Shown: positions 16,356-24,570 of the stretch, piece by piece
Position numbering within the stretch: position 1 is the stretch's first letter
How the letters are laid out: each line of letters starts with the position of its first letter
Origin: a virus
Virus record (IMG/VR): IMGVR_UViG_3300040816_001340
Span: 1 to 59,279 of that record
DNA length: 59,279 nucleotides
Direction: 5' to 3' (one strand)
Made by a program: the position numbers and the translations under genes
The notes under the pieces: generated by a model
The model's database searches: none
The model's input: only the letters and a program-made list of their open reading frames with translations
What the model was told of the DNA's origin: nothing

Positions 16356-16385
16356 AAAATACCTCCTGGTTACAAGAGGTATTTT
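16356..16385 (-). promoter_or_regulatory. Hairpin enclosing the recA ribosome-binding site
   Basis: In the recA leader the arms AAAATACCTC and GAGGTATTTT form a perfect 10-bp stem with a 10-nt loop. The GAGG of the Shine-Dalgarno AGGAGG lies in the 3' arm, 9 nt before the ATG. When folded it should block ribosome binding. Opening by a protein, translation of a neighbour or temperature would release it. The stem is perfect by direct reading; the regulatory role is inferred. Confidence 0.6.
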
Positions 16386-16415
16386 ATCAACGGTCTTAAC
16401 TTTTTACAAAATTAT

Positions 16416-17240
16416 TTAGAAAGGAGATGCATCATCCTCAAGTTCAGCGAAAGCAGCATCAAGTGACTCAAACTTAGAAGACACAGGCTCGGAAGCTTTT
16501 GGCTCGTCACGAACAACTGCTGGTGCAGACGCTGTTTGACTTCCACCACGTGTAGTTCCAACGCTGCTAGAAGATGATTCCTCATCATCACCATTAAGCC
16601 ATGCATTTACGATTCGCTCAAGCTCTTCATAAGACTTAGCCTCATAGAGATCATCAACACGAGGAACATTGCTTGTCCACTTCTGAATTTGATCTGCTGA
16701 CTCAGAAAGTGGCGTAGACTTTGGACGAGGACGAACCTCGGTTGTTGCCCACATCTTTCCTGGAGCCTTGAAGCAATTAATACGAAGATCATTACCTTCT
16801 GCTACATCAGTAATATCACCATAGTCCTCATCAAGCATGTAGTTCAAAAGTGACTGGTAGATTTGCTTTCCAAATGCCCAGAGACGAACACCTTTATCTT
16901 CCTCACCACGAACAATAACTGGTGCAAAACAACGCATCTTAGGATAAAGCTTCTTAGCAAGCTCGTAACTCTCTTTACTTCCATCGTCACGAAGCTTATT
17001 GATAAGCTCTTGGATAGGATCTGGATTACCGAACTGGTAAGGTGCCAGAAGTCCTGGGTTATTGCCAATGTTGTAGTAGAACATTAGCTCTTTGAATGGT
17101 TGTCCGTCATTATTAGGATAAGCGATAAGTCGAACTGTTGTCTCCTCACCTTCCTCTGGTCGCCACATGATGTTTCGCTTGCTGTTTGCACCGCTGAGCT
17201 GACCAAGTTTACGACGAATTGCATCCATATCGATTGCCAT
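16416..17240 (-). CDS. Single-stranded DNA-binding protein, T4 gp32-like
   Basis: 274 residues. The N-terminus (AIDMDAIRRKLGQLSG) and first strands (NIMWRPEEGEETTVRLIAYP) match gp32-type proteins of T4-like phages. The OB-fold core includes KMRCFAPVIVRGEEDKGVRLWAFGKQIYQSLL. A Ser-rich linker (residues 217-223) leads to an acidic C-terminal tail ending ELEDDASPF, typical of SSBs that recruit partners. The Cys3-His zinc site of T4 gp32 is absent. GC content and codon choice are higher than neighbours, as for an abundant protein. Ribosome site AAAGGAG is good. Confidence 0.9.
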   Translation of the reverse strand: MAIDMDAIRRKLGQLSGANSKRNIMWRPEEGEETTVRLIAYPNNDGQPFKELMFYYNIGNNPGLLAPYQFGNPDPIQELINKLRDDGSKESYELAKKLYPKMRCFAPVIVRGEEDKGVRLWAFGKQIYQSLLNYMLDEDYGDITDVAEGNDLRINCFKAPGKMWATTEVRPRPKSTPLSESADQIQKWTSNVPRVDDLYEAKSYEELERIVNAWLNGDDEESSSSSVGTTRGGSQTASAPAVVRDEPKASEPVSSKFESLDAAFAELEDDASPF

Positions 17241-17329
17241 ATTTTTCTCCTTTGTTAAATGTGTAAATGTTTTTTTGGTAACTGTTTAATTTTTTATTTT
17301 TTTTAAGCCAGCCACCTAATGGCGACTGT

Positions 17330-17358
17330 ATAATATACTTATTTTATCTTTTTTACAA
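17330..17358 (-). promoter_or_regulatory. Sigma-70-like promoter for the SSB gene
   Basis: On the minus strand TTGTAA (17358-17353) and TATTAT (17335-17330) are separated by exactly 17 bp, 4/6 and 5/6 matches to the consensus boxes. The gap of 125 nt between the cysteine-rich gene and SSB is otherwise T/A runs with a weak GCCA/TGGC hairpin. It would allow independent, strong expression of SSB. Confidence 0.45.
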
Positions 17359-17365
17359 ATAATGT

Positions 17366-17707
17366 TTATTTTTTAGTTTTTCTTTTTTTATTGCTTTTTC
17401 TGAGGTGCTTGCTTGGTCCTTCAATTGGAGAGTCTTTAGTTCTTGGGTCAGCATATCTAACTTTTCCTCTTGGACCTGCACCTACTGGAACCATAGGACC
17501 ACTAACTGCGGCAGCGAATGAAGCCTCATCAACTTCAGAAGGACCACATTCGTTACAAGACTCTCCTTCAGAACAACCACAAGATTTTCCTTCACCTTCT
17601 GCACATTCGCATTTTTCGCCTTCTGCACATTCACAAGGCTTTTCTTTTAACATTATTTTCTTTTCAGATAAAACTTCTCTAATATAAGTCTCTAGTAATC
17701 TTTTCAT
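17366..17707 (-). CDS. Cysteine-rich small protein with leader sequence
   Basis: 113 residues in three parts. The leader MKRLLETYIREVLSE resembles the N-termini of several other proteins here and has an (I/L)xE site (LSE). Residues 23-55 are an acidic, cysteine-rich repeat with units of the type CECAEGEK, about nine cysteines in 32 residues. The tail is basic (KSNKKRKTKK). The repeat could bind metal such as zinc or iron, or form disulphides; the basic end could bind DNA. I do not know the family. Ribosome site AAGGAG is strong. If the leader is a capsid-targeting sequence, this would be an internal head protein. Confidence 0.65.
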   Translation of the reverse strand: MKRLLETYIREVLSEKKIMLKEKPCECAEGEKCECAEGEGKSCGCSEGESCNECGPSEVDEASFAAAVSGPMVPVGAGPRGKVRYADPRTKDSPIEGPSKHLRKSNKKRKTKK

Positions 17708-17737
17708 AATAACTCCTTGTTACTATTTATTACTAGA

Positions 17738-18298
17738 CTATTTATTTAAGACATGCTGCCTTGCTGTTTGAATAAGAAAAAGAAGACCTTTATTATGTCC
17801 TGCATAAAATCTGTTTTCTTCAAAGTGCATACCACCTGATAGTTGAATTGCTAACCACTCTTCTTTAGTAAGTTTAACACCATAATGCTGAAGTAGAAAT
17901 AATGTTTTATGTGTCATTGACATTTTATCACATTCTTCATTCCACTTATAAAGTTGACCTAGTTTTTCTCTATGCCAATCGGAATCTTGAATAGAAAATG
18001 TGTCTTGTTCTAGATCACCAATACGTCCTAAGTCTGAAAGAAGTGATGTAAGAAGAATACTTTTTGTTGAGCAGTTTAGACCTAGTGCTTCGTTTAGACT
18101 TCTTGCAGCCTTTGCTACTTCTAGGCAAAATTCAACTAAGCCGCCTGGACCAGTAAAAGGTTCGCTTGATGACGTATTAAATGTACATTCAGCAATTCTT
18201 TGTCCTTGCTCACTAAGCAACATATTAAGGTTATGATCAGATAGTCTTTTTAGGAGACCTTCGTATTTACCCCAGACTTCTTCAATATTTCGTTCCAT
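17738..18298 (-). CDS. HD-domain-like phosphohydrolase homologue with altered HD motif
   Basis: 186 helical residues. SILLTSLLSDLGRIGDLE aligns with the LLHDIGKIG signature of HD phosphohydrolases, but the metal-binding His is Ser. A later MTHKTLFLLQHYGV, KEEWLAIQLSGGMHFEEN and YAGHNKGLLFLIQTAR resemble the remaining HD helices, including the final histidine region. Similar proteins of this size occur in T4-like marine phages next to replication genes. With the His lost it may be a binding rather than catalytic protein. Its start overlaps the end of the polymerase gene by 17 nt. Confidence 0.6.
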   Translation of the reverse strand: MERNIEEVWGKYEGLLKRLSDHNLNMLLSEQGQRIAECTFNTSSSEPFTGPGGLVEFCLEVAKAARSLNEALGLNCSTKSILLTSLLSDLGRIGDLEQDTFSIQDSDWHREKLGQLYKWNEECDKMSMTHKTLFLLQHYGVKLTKEEWLAIQLSGGMHFEENRFYAGHNKGLLFLIQTARQHVLNK

Positions 18299-19439
18299 AT
18301 AAATCCTCTACACTAATTGGAAAATTACCAAGTATGCTACAATTATATCCTTGTTTAACTTCTTTTACAAATTCATCGATATAATCTTCTTTAACATCGA
18401 TCATAAGCGCATCATGAATAATAAAGATAGGTTTTGCTTGATTTTTGTCTAGTCTTTCATAAACTTTAGAAAAACCGCTTAGGGCAACATCAACAGCCGT
18501 AGACTGCACATAATTGTTTAATATGACGTTTTCTTCGGTGACATGATTATTCCATAAGGTACGACCCCAAAAGTTTGTTCTGCGTCCGTTTTCGCTGCTT
18601 TCTTGAGCCATTTCAAGGCATTGATCAACGCATAAATACTTGTCAATATAACTGCATAGTTGATCGACTTTGTCTTTTGATATTTTCGAATATAAACTCT
18701 TTTTTGAAGAACCATATACAGCTGAAATGATTGCTTGTTTTACAATTGATCGGTCAATATCTAATTCTAGACTTGACATAATTTCTTCATAAATGTCGCC
18801 TTGACAATCCCAGCCACCTAATTTACGCATAATTCTAGGTTCTAACGAAACAAAATCAATATAAAATAACTTACCCTTTTCAAAGGATGACTTAAATATA
18901 TTTCTATATTTGCGTGGAAGCGTTAAAATATTTGCTTGACTTTTAGAAGATAAACGTCCGGTCACAGTTTCAGACCTAGAATATTCTACTTCTTTATTAG
19001 ACTTAAAACCTAACAGATTTGTTTTTAATGTTTCATTCTGTTCTAACAATAGATAAGCATTTAATGCTTTAATATCTACGTTATATTTAGTTATATTTCT
19101 ATATAAATCTTGTTGATTATTATAGACAGAAAAATATCTATCTGATTTAGCTTCTTCTATAAAAGATTGTATCTCATCTTTTACAAATTTTATAAGACTA
19201 TTTTTTTTGCTTTTTGGCAAAGACTCAACAAGATTAATGTTTTTTACATTAAGGCTTTTGAAAATATTTAAGTGTTTTTCTACGTCGTTGCTAAAGGTTG
19301 TTTCTTTAATAGAAAATGTTTTATTTAAGTTGTCTTTTAGAAATTTATTTTGAAAAAAGGATAGATCAAAGATACAATCAATTTCATAAGGAAACTCGAT
19401 ATCTTTTGAAAATAAATTTTTAATATTTATAAAACTCAT
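18282..19439 (-). CDS. Family A DNA polymerase, polymerase domain only
   Basis: 385 residues. It carries the Pol I signatures in order: SETVTGRLSS (156-165), motif A LFYIDFVSLEPR with catalytic Asp195, motif B RSIVKQAIISAVYG (230-243), a GRRTNFWGR segment, and motif C FIIHDALMIDV with catalytic Asp343. The usual HDE of motif C is HDA. There is no 3'-5' or 5'-3' exonuclease domain (bacterial Pol I is about 930 residues), and the palm-fingers are compact. Proofreading would have to come from elsewhere. The start is supported by the short gap after the 490-residue gene but has a poor ribosome site. Confidence 0.88.
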   Translation of the reverse strand: MSFINIKNLFSKDIEFPYEIDCIFDLSFFQNKFLKDNLNKTFSIKETTFSNDVEKHLNIFKSLNVKNINLVESLPKSKKNSLIKFVKDEIQSFIEEAKSDRYFSVYNNQQDLYRNITKYNVDIKALNAYLLLEQNETLKTNLLGFKSNKEVEYSRSETVTGRLSSKSQANILTLPRKYRNIFKSSFEKGKLFYIDFVSLEPRIMRKLGGWDCQGDIYEEIMSSLELDIDRSIVKQAIISAVYGSSKKSLYSKISKDKVDQLCSYIDKYLCVDQCLEMAQESSENGRRTNFWGRTLWNNHVTEENVILNNYVQSTAVDVALSGFSKVYERLDKNQAKPIFIIHDALMIDVKEDYIDEFVKEVKQGYNCSILGNFPISVEDLYGTKY

Positions 19440-19449
19440 AAAAGAATAA

Positions 19450-19457
19450 TATAAATA
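19450..19457 (-). promoter_or_regulatory. TATTTATA box upstream of the polymerase gene
   Basis: Gene-sense TATTTATA, 10 nt before the polymerase ATG, in a 24-nt intergenic gap. It is one of seven such exact octamers found just before genes in this window. It may be a late promoter variant or simply an AU-rich ribosome enhancer. Confidence 0.3.
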
Positions 19458-19463
19458 TTGTAT

Positions 19464-20936
19464 CTAATTTACAACGCTAAGTGCATCCTTTATAAGAATT
19501 CTTTTTAACTTATATTCTAAAGTTACGTCAGATACACCTGCAGCATTTGAAAGAAATCTTGAACTTAAAGTGCTACTATCTAAAAATTTAACATAAGTTG
19601 CATGATTAACAATTTTTCTACATAAATCTTTAGTAACTTCAGTATTTATTGTTCTATATAACCTTTTAAGATCCGGGCTCATTTTATTAACTTCATCACT
19701 TTTTAACTTTTCAGTATATTCATAGTAAAAAATATCTCGCTTTTTTTTATTATATGTTTCTTTTAGTTTATTATTTAAGGCAGGTGTAGGACTTTTGCGA
19801 TAATCATTAATTATCTTATTATTAAGAAGATTAAAATGATCAAAGCTAGGATCTCCTGGGTTTCTAATTGCATAATAAATTTTATTAATAAAGTATTCAT
19901 ATACAAAGTATTGCACATTGTCAAAATCACTAACTAAAAGATTGACTTCTATTATTATCATTAAAAAAAGCAAGTTAATATAATTCAAAGAATATTCTGA
20001 ATTTGGAACTAAATACGCGCTATCTATATTAGCATTTCTAAAATTAGCAGTTGTGCTGCTAATTATTTTTTCACTTTTTTTATCATTAACTTTTGCAAAT
20101 TCGTTTATTAATGTTCTAAATTGAATAGGCGTTAAATTTTGTAAAGTTATAAATCCACTAAATTCTTCTAAAGTACCGCTTATTTTTCTAGTTCTAAGCG
20201 TAATTTTATTATTTAATGTATTTAATTCAGGCTGAATTGTAGTTAATTCAGAAGAGATGTCCTTGCCATTAATTATACCAGTAGTTATTGCATTAGAAAC
20301 GTCATGTGATATACCAAAATTTGAAGATGCTAAAGTTAACTTAGCAGACGTTTTTGGTCTTTTAGGATTGTAAAGTCTTGCTTTGTAATTTTGAAAAAGT
20401 TTTAATGATACTTCTTGTATACTTAGAATTCCTCCTTTTTGAGTTGTAGAATCATATTTAATATAAAATATATCAAATCGTGGACCTCTGCTATCATCTA
20501 CAGTTAACCATTGTGAGTTTTTATATAATTTACTTCTTGCTTTTAAATTTCCGCCTAAAAGTATACCTACATTTGGAATTTTTAAATCTTTTATTCTGCC
20601 AGCTATATAAATATTTAATTTTATATTATTGTTAAATAATCTTAATTGATTTTCTATACTATATGCTTCGTTTTTATATGTTTTTGTCCTAGTAATTCTT
20701 CCTTGATTTAATATTTTTTTATAACCAGTTCCCACAATTGGGTCTTTAAAAGCTTTTGACAAAACTTTATTATTTTCTAAAGTAACACTTACATCTGAGT
20801 TAATTGATGATATATCACCTACACTTAAAATTTGTGGTATTAATATTCCAGAAAATCCTGATTGTATATTAGGTTGATAATCTAAATCATTATCTTCGCT
20901 TTGATTTGTAAAACCTCCTACTTTTAAGTTGCTCAT
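19464..20936 (-). CDS. Putative virion-associated protein of unknown family
   Basis: 490 residues, rich in Asn, Lys, Ile and Leu, strongly AT-driven. Beta-rich N-terminal half (NIKLNIYIAGRIKDLKIPNV, FDIFYIKYD), helical C-terminal half with a hydrophobic stretch near 330-345 (NYINLLFLMIIIEVNLLV) and many Tyr/Lys helices. I recognise no family. Immediate linkage to the baseplate hub-like gene (8 nt gap) and same strand suggest a baseplate or tail-tip component; the polymerase gene follows, so a non-virion role cannot be excluded. Confidence 0.6.
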   Translation of the reverse strand: MSNLKVGGFTNQSEDNDLDYQPNIQSGFSGILIPQILSVGDISSINSDVSVTLENNKVLSKAFKDPIVGTGYKKILNQGRITRTKTYKNEAYSIENQLRLFNNNIKLNIYIAGRIKDLKIPNVGILLGGNLKARSKLYKNSQWLTVDDSRGPRFDIFYIKYDSTTQKGGILSIQEVSLKLFQNYKARLYNPKRPKTSAKLTLASSNFGISHDVSNAITTGIINGKDISSELTTIQPELNTLNNKITLRTRKISGTLEEFSGFITLQNLTPIQFRTLINEFAKVNDKKSEKIISSTTANFRNANIDSAYLVPNSEYSLNYINLLFLMIIIEVNLLVSDFDNVQYFVYEYFINKIYYAIRNPGDPSFDHFNLLNNKIINDYRKSPTPALNNKLKETYNKKKRDIFYYEYTEKLKSDEVNKMSPDLKRLYRTINTEVTKDLCRKIVNHATYVKFLDSSTLSSRFLSNAAGVSDVTLEYKLKRILIKDALSVVN

Positions 20937-20943
20937 TTAAACC

Positions 20944-23900
20944 TCAAATTTCAAAAATGTTAAAAATAAATGTACTTTTGCTTCCAGGTGGACGTCTTCT
21001 ATAAGCAGCCGCAGCTTCCAATCTTTTTATTGCGGCTCTTTCTTCTGCAATTCTTTTTGCTTCTTCTCTTGCAGCTTTTTGTATTGCTTTTAGAGAATTT
21101 TCAAGAGCTAATTCTGAAACTATTCTGCTTTCGTATTTACCATATACGTCACCATATTGAAGAGTTAATCCACTTTCAAATCTTCCTGGACCAATACTAT
21201 GTTTTATTCCTACAACGTTATATAAATTATCTATTGTTGTTCCTGTGCCAAAATCAAAAAACATACTTTGCGCAAAATTTATAACAGGACAACCTATTGT
21301 TGTTAAGTCTACTTTTGATGGAAGAACTCTTAAAGGCAAGTCATCAGCACCTATACCTACAGACCTTTGTAAATTATTAGCACCGGTTTCTACTTCTCTA
21401 TCTGCTCTTGTTATAAAAACTGTTGCTAGTCTACCTTCATTTATTGTTTGAAACGATGCATTTTTTATCGCACTATTCTGAGAACCATACGTTAAAGAAG
21501 GCATTATCTTTTTATAAGTTTCTTTTACAGCACCAAACCTAGTATTCAAAATAATATCAGTTGAAGTTTCATTTCCTTCTCTAACTTTAGCATTTATTAC
21601 TTTGAATCTTTCATTTAACTGCTTGTTAAAACGTTTAAGCTCTCTGTCTCTACCTTTTCTAGTTAAATCACCGCGATTAATAATCATTTCTTGATTAAGA
21701 GTTTGAAAATCAGTTTTTATGCCTTCAGTTATAAGATCATATGCTCCTTGAAAAGGTGTATTTGCTTTATCAAAGATATGAACTCTTAAAATAGTGTCAT
21801 CTTCTTGATTAGTACTCTTAAAAGAAAAAATAGGCTCAGGTGATACGCTTAAGTTATTTAGTCTCTTCTTTCCAGACTTGTGTATAACCTCTGTAGAAAA
21901 CCCTATACGAGGAGCTACAAAGTCAACTTTTCTAGTTAAAGCTCTAGTTTGTTTATCCGTAAGTTTACTTACATCTGTTTCAATTGCACTTTTTAGAACA
22001 GCATATTCTTCATCTGTAAAGTATGTTCTATATAGTATTTCTTTTTGTGAAGCTGCCGCGGATCTTTCTGTAAGACCGTCCGGAACCTTAGTGTTGCCTG
22101 TCTTAGCGTCATAAATATAAATTCCTTTGAATCCGAATAAAAGGCTGGCTTTATTTTCTATAAACCTTTTACTTAAAGTTTGGATTAAAGCACCTATTGA
22201 AAGTTGCTCGAGTCTTTTTTGAATTATTTCTGTTATAAAAGTTTTTAACTCTTCTTTGCTTATTGGTAAATTCGCAATATTAACACTTGATGCCTTAGAA
22301 CACTTACTATTTGTGTTGTAAAAAATTAGCTGAACTTCATTAAATCTTTTAGTTTGTATTAGATTTTTACCAAGTGTTGCTAAAACAACTTTACCAAATG
22401 AAACATAGTTGTCTATACTTTTTGATTTATTTGATTCATCAATAACAACTCCTTTGTCGTTTATTAGACCTAGTTCTAATAAAACTTCGAATGAAAGATA
22501 AGGATCATGTTTATTGCTGATTACAGTATTATATTCTTCAAAAATTGAACCTTTCGCACTATTGATACTTTCAATTTTCTCTTTTAATATCTTGGCTCTC
22601 TCTCTTAAGATATTATCAATATCTCTTCCTTCTCCTATGTTTTTAGAAGTAATTAGTTTTTCTAAACTAGCAACATAATCTTTTCCAAAAGTTGAAGAGC
22701 TTTGAATTTCATTTGCTAAAGAAATATATTTTTGGTACTCGGCGTCACTATCTTTTGCATTAAAATTAGAAACTGTGCTACTAAATTCTTCTCTAAGCTC
22801 TTCAAAAGCTTTAATACTATTTTTAAGACTTGGGGAGCCAAATATGTTTGTATTGACAATATCAGTTGCGCCAAGCATTGCTAGGGACAAAGATATTTTT
22901 ACTTCACCAGTTTCTTGTAAACTAAACGTGCTATTGACAATCATATATTTTTCTCTAGCACGCATGAGATTCATTATTGCCCCAAAAGGATTTGACCCGT
23001 CCGGGTGCGCCCAACCGTATTCAACAGAAATTTCAGAACCATAAGTACCAAAAAGGTCTGGTTTAATAAAAGGTGCAACATCAGCCATTCTACTTCTATC
23101 GTGAAGAACTAGTTCTAATTGAGCTGTTTTATAACTTAATAGTCCTCTTGTAGGTTTAACGTCGATATCAAAAGAAGATATTGACATAAAAGGGCGCATT
23201 TTATCAATAACAGGGGTACTTCTTCCAAATTCTGCTTTTGTTGCTCCTGGAAAGTCAGAGTCAGCTCCACTATATTTTTCTTCCGTATTTACCATTGTTT
23301 GAGGAGCTAGAAATATATCTAAGTTTGTTGCTACACCTAATTTAGTTGCAGATTCTCCTTTATCATTTTCCATTCTTTTAAGGAAAGTATCACCTCTATA
23401 AGCATTCATTGTTTCTTTAGTAGCTTTAGGTTCTGAACCATATAAAAAGTCTGCATTGTTTGCAACAGTAAATTCTTCTACAACGTTACTTTTTCTCTTA
23501 AAAATTCTTCCGGGCAAACTAAACTTCGCTGATATTATTGGCACACATCTTGAAAGTTCTACAGTCGGAATCATATTAAGAAATACAGCTAATTCGGCAG
23601 TTTGTCTATTTCCTATTGCTAAAGATTCATCAAATATTTGATATGTTGTCAAGTGAGGATCTTTTTTAGTAGGTTTTGTGTTAGGATTTCTATTAACTTC
23701 AGGATCACCTAGCAAACTTCTTATAGAAAAAGGTTCTTTAGAAGTTACAGTTTTATCAGCCTCGTCTATTATTTGCCCTTGAACATTACAACTGGTAGCA
23801 ATTGTTCTTGTTTCTTTGTTTACAATATGTTTACTTAACGTGGTTCTAAAAGAGTTTTTTTGTAAGTTAAGAACTTGAATATTATGTTGATCTTCTAAAA

Positions 23901-24261
23901 TAATGTCACTATCATTTAGAGCATTGACTGTTAAAGCATTTGATTTTTCAAATGTTATTTGAAGAGTTTTTCCTATATTTTTGACACTTCCAAATCCTTG
24001 ACTATCACCACTTTCAGCTATAAAGTCAACCGTATACATCGGATCATTTGATAAAGAAAATAATGTATCAGAAATTTCTCCATGTCTACTTAGATTTATT
24101 GGAAGTTCTCCAGGGCTACCCGGTACTCCTTTTAGTAGCTCTTCTCGGTCAACTGTATTAATATACGTCTTAAATTTGTACTTGTCAAGAATAAGACTAA
24201 GTTGCGATTTACCTACATCTATTCTTCCAATCGGGTTTGCGCCAGAAGGTCTTTCAGCCAT
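20944..24261 (-). CDS. Large baseplate hub-like structural protein
   Basis: 1105 residues. Around residues 365-420 is a region (AQLELVLHDRSRMADV, then GSEISVEYGWAHPDG) of a type I associate with baseplate hub proteins of marine myophages. A helical middle (about 480-590) and a C-terminal segment rich in Ala, Arg and Glu (about 1050-1090, coiled-coil-like) follow. It starts 2 nt before the stop-start junction with the gp53-like gene. The order tape measure, 918-residue protein, LysM-like wedge, this protein fits a baseplate cluster. No lysozyme domain is visible. Hub assignment is by sequence style and position, not by a decisive motif. Confidence 0.5.
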   Translation of the reverse strand: MAERPSGANPIGRIDVGKSQLSLILDKYKFKTYINTVDREELLKGVPGSPGELPINLSRHGEISDTLFSLSNDPMYTVDFIAESGDSQGFGSVKNIGKTLQITFEKSNALTVNALNDSDIILEDQHNIQVLNLQKNSFRTTLSKHIVNKETRTIATSCNVQGQIIDEADKTVTSKEPFSIRSLLGDPEVNRNPNTKPTKKDPHLTTYQIFDESLAIGNRQTAELAVFLNMIPTVELSRCVPIISAKFSLPGRIFKRKSNVVEEFTVANNADFLYGSEPKATKETMNAYRGDTFLKRMENDKGESATKLGVATNLDIFLAPQTMVNTEEKYSGADSDFPGATKAEFGRSTPVIDKMRPFMSISSFDIDVKPTRGLLSYKTAQLELVLHDRSRMADVAPFIKPDLFGTYGSEISVEYGWAHPDGSNPFGAIMNLMRAREKYMIVNSTFSLQETGEVKISLSLAMLGATDIVNTNIFGSPSLKNSIKAFEELREEFSSTVSNFNAKDSDAEYQKYISLANEIQSSSTFGKDYVASLEKLITSKNIGEGRDIDNILRERAKILKEKIESINSAKGSIFEEYNTVISNKHDPYLSFEVLLELGLINDKGVVIDESNKSKSIDNYVSFGKVVLATLGKNLIQTKRFNEVQLIFYNTNSKCSKASSVNIANLPISKEELKTFITEIIQKRLEQLSIGALIQTLSKRFIENKASLLFGFKGIYIYDAKTGNTKVPDGLTERSAAASQKEILYRTYFTDEEYAVLKSAIETDVSKLTDKQTRALTRKVDFVAPRIGFSTEVIHKSGKKRLNNLSVSPEPIFSFKSTNQEDDTILRVHIFDKANTPFQGAYDLITEGIKTDFQTLNQEMIINRGDLTRKGRDRELKRFNKQLNERFKVINAKVREGNETSTDIILNTRFGAVKETYKKIMPSLTYGSQNSAIKNASFQTINEGRLATVFITRADREVETGANNLQRSVGIGADDLPLRVLPSKVDLTTIGCPVINFAQSMFFDFGTGTTIDNLYNVVGIKHSIGPGRFESGLTLQYGDVYGKYESRIVSELALENSLKAIQKAAREEAKRIAEERAAIKRLEAAAAYRRRPPGSKSTFIFNIFEI

Positions 24262-24262
24262 T

Positions 24263-24559
24263 TTAAGACACCAAATTATTTACTTGATCAATACTTGTTG
24301 GAATTGTTAAAACAACTCCTGCAGGAATCTGCAACCACCAACCTATACCACTAGCTGCTGCTATTACCCACCATAAAGTTCCGTCACCATAAAATCTTCC
24401 TGCTAGCTTATCTAGTCTATCTCCTTGACTTGTAATGTAAACATCAGTAGATATTTCACCATTTTGTGCTGCTTTATATACAGCTACACGAGCCATATTT
24501 GTTCCAACAGCTTTGTTATTTTTTATTAAGTTTGATTGTCTATGTCTAGATAAAGTCAT
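24263..24559 (-). CDS. LysM-like baseplate wedge protein (T4 gp53-like)
   Basis: 98 residues. The stretch DVYITSQGDRLDKLAGRFYGDGTLWWVIA followed by a Trp-rich turn and IPAGVVLTIP is a LysM-type fold: a GDRLDKLA helix, a WWVIA helix and a P-G-V-LTIP closing strand. In T4-like baseplates gp53 has this fold and joins wedges; in other myophages the equivalent is gpX-type. There is no signal peptide, which fits an intracellular structural role rather than a cell-wall enzyme. The gene is packed between two large tail genes. Confidence 0.65.
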   Translation of the reverse strand: MTLSRHRQSNLIKNNKAVGTNMARVAVYKAAQNGEISTDVYITSQGDRLDKLAGRFYGDGTLWWVIAAASGIGWWLQIPAGVVLTIPTSIDQVNNLVS

Positions 24560-24570
24560 TCTATTCTACC

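Noticed and set aside
16356-16385. Hairpin as SSB-gene terminator
   Set aside because: The stem is A/U-rich with only a short broken U tract, and it covers the recA ribosome site, so initiation control is the better reading.
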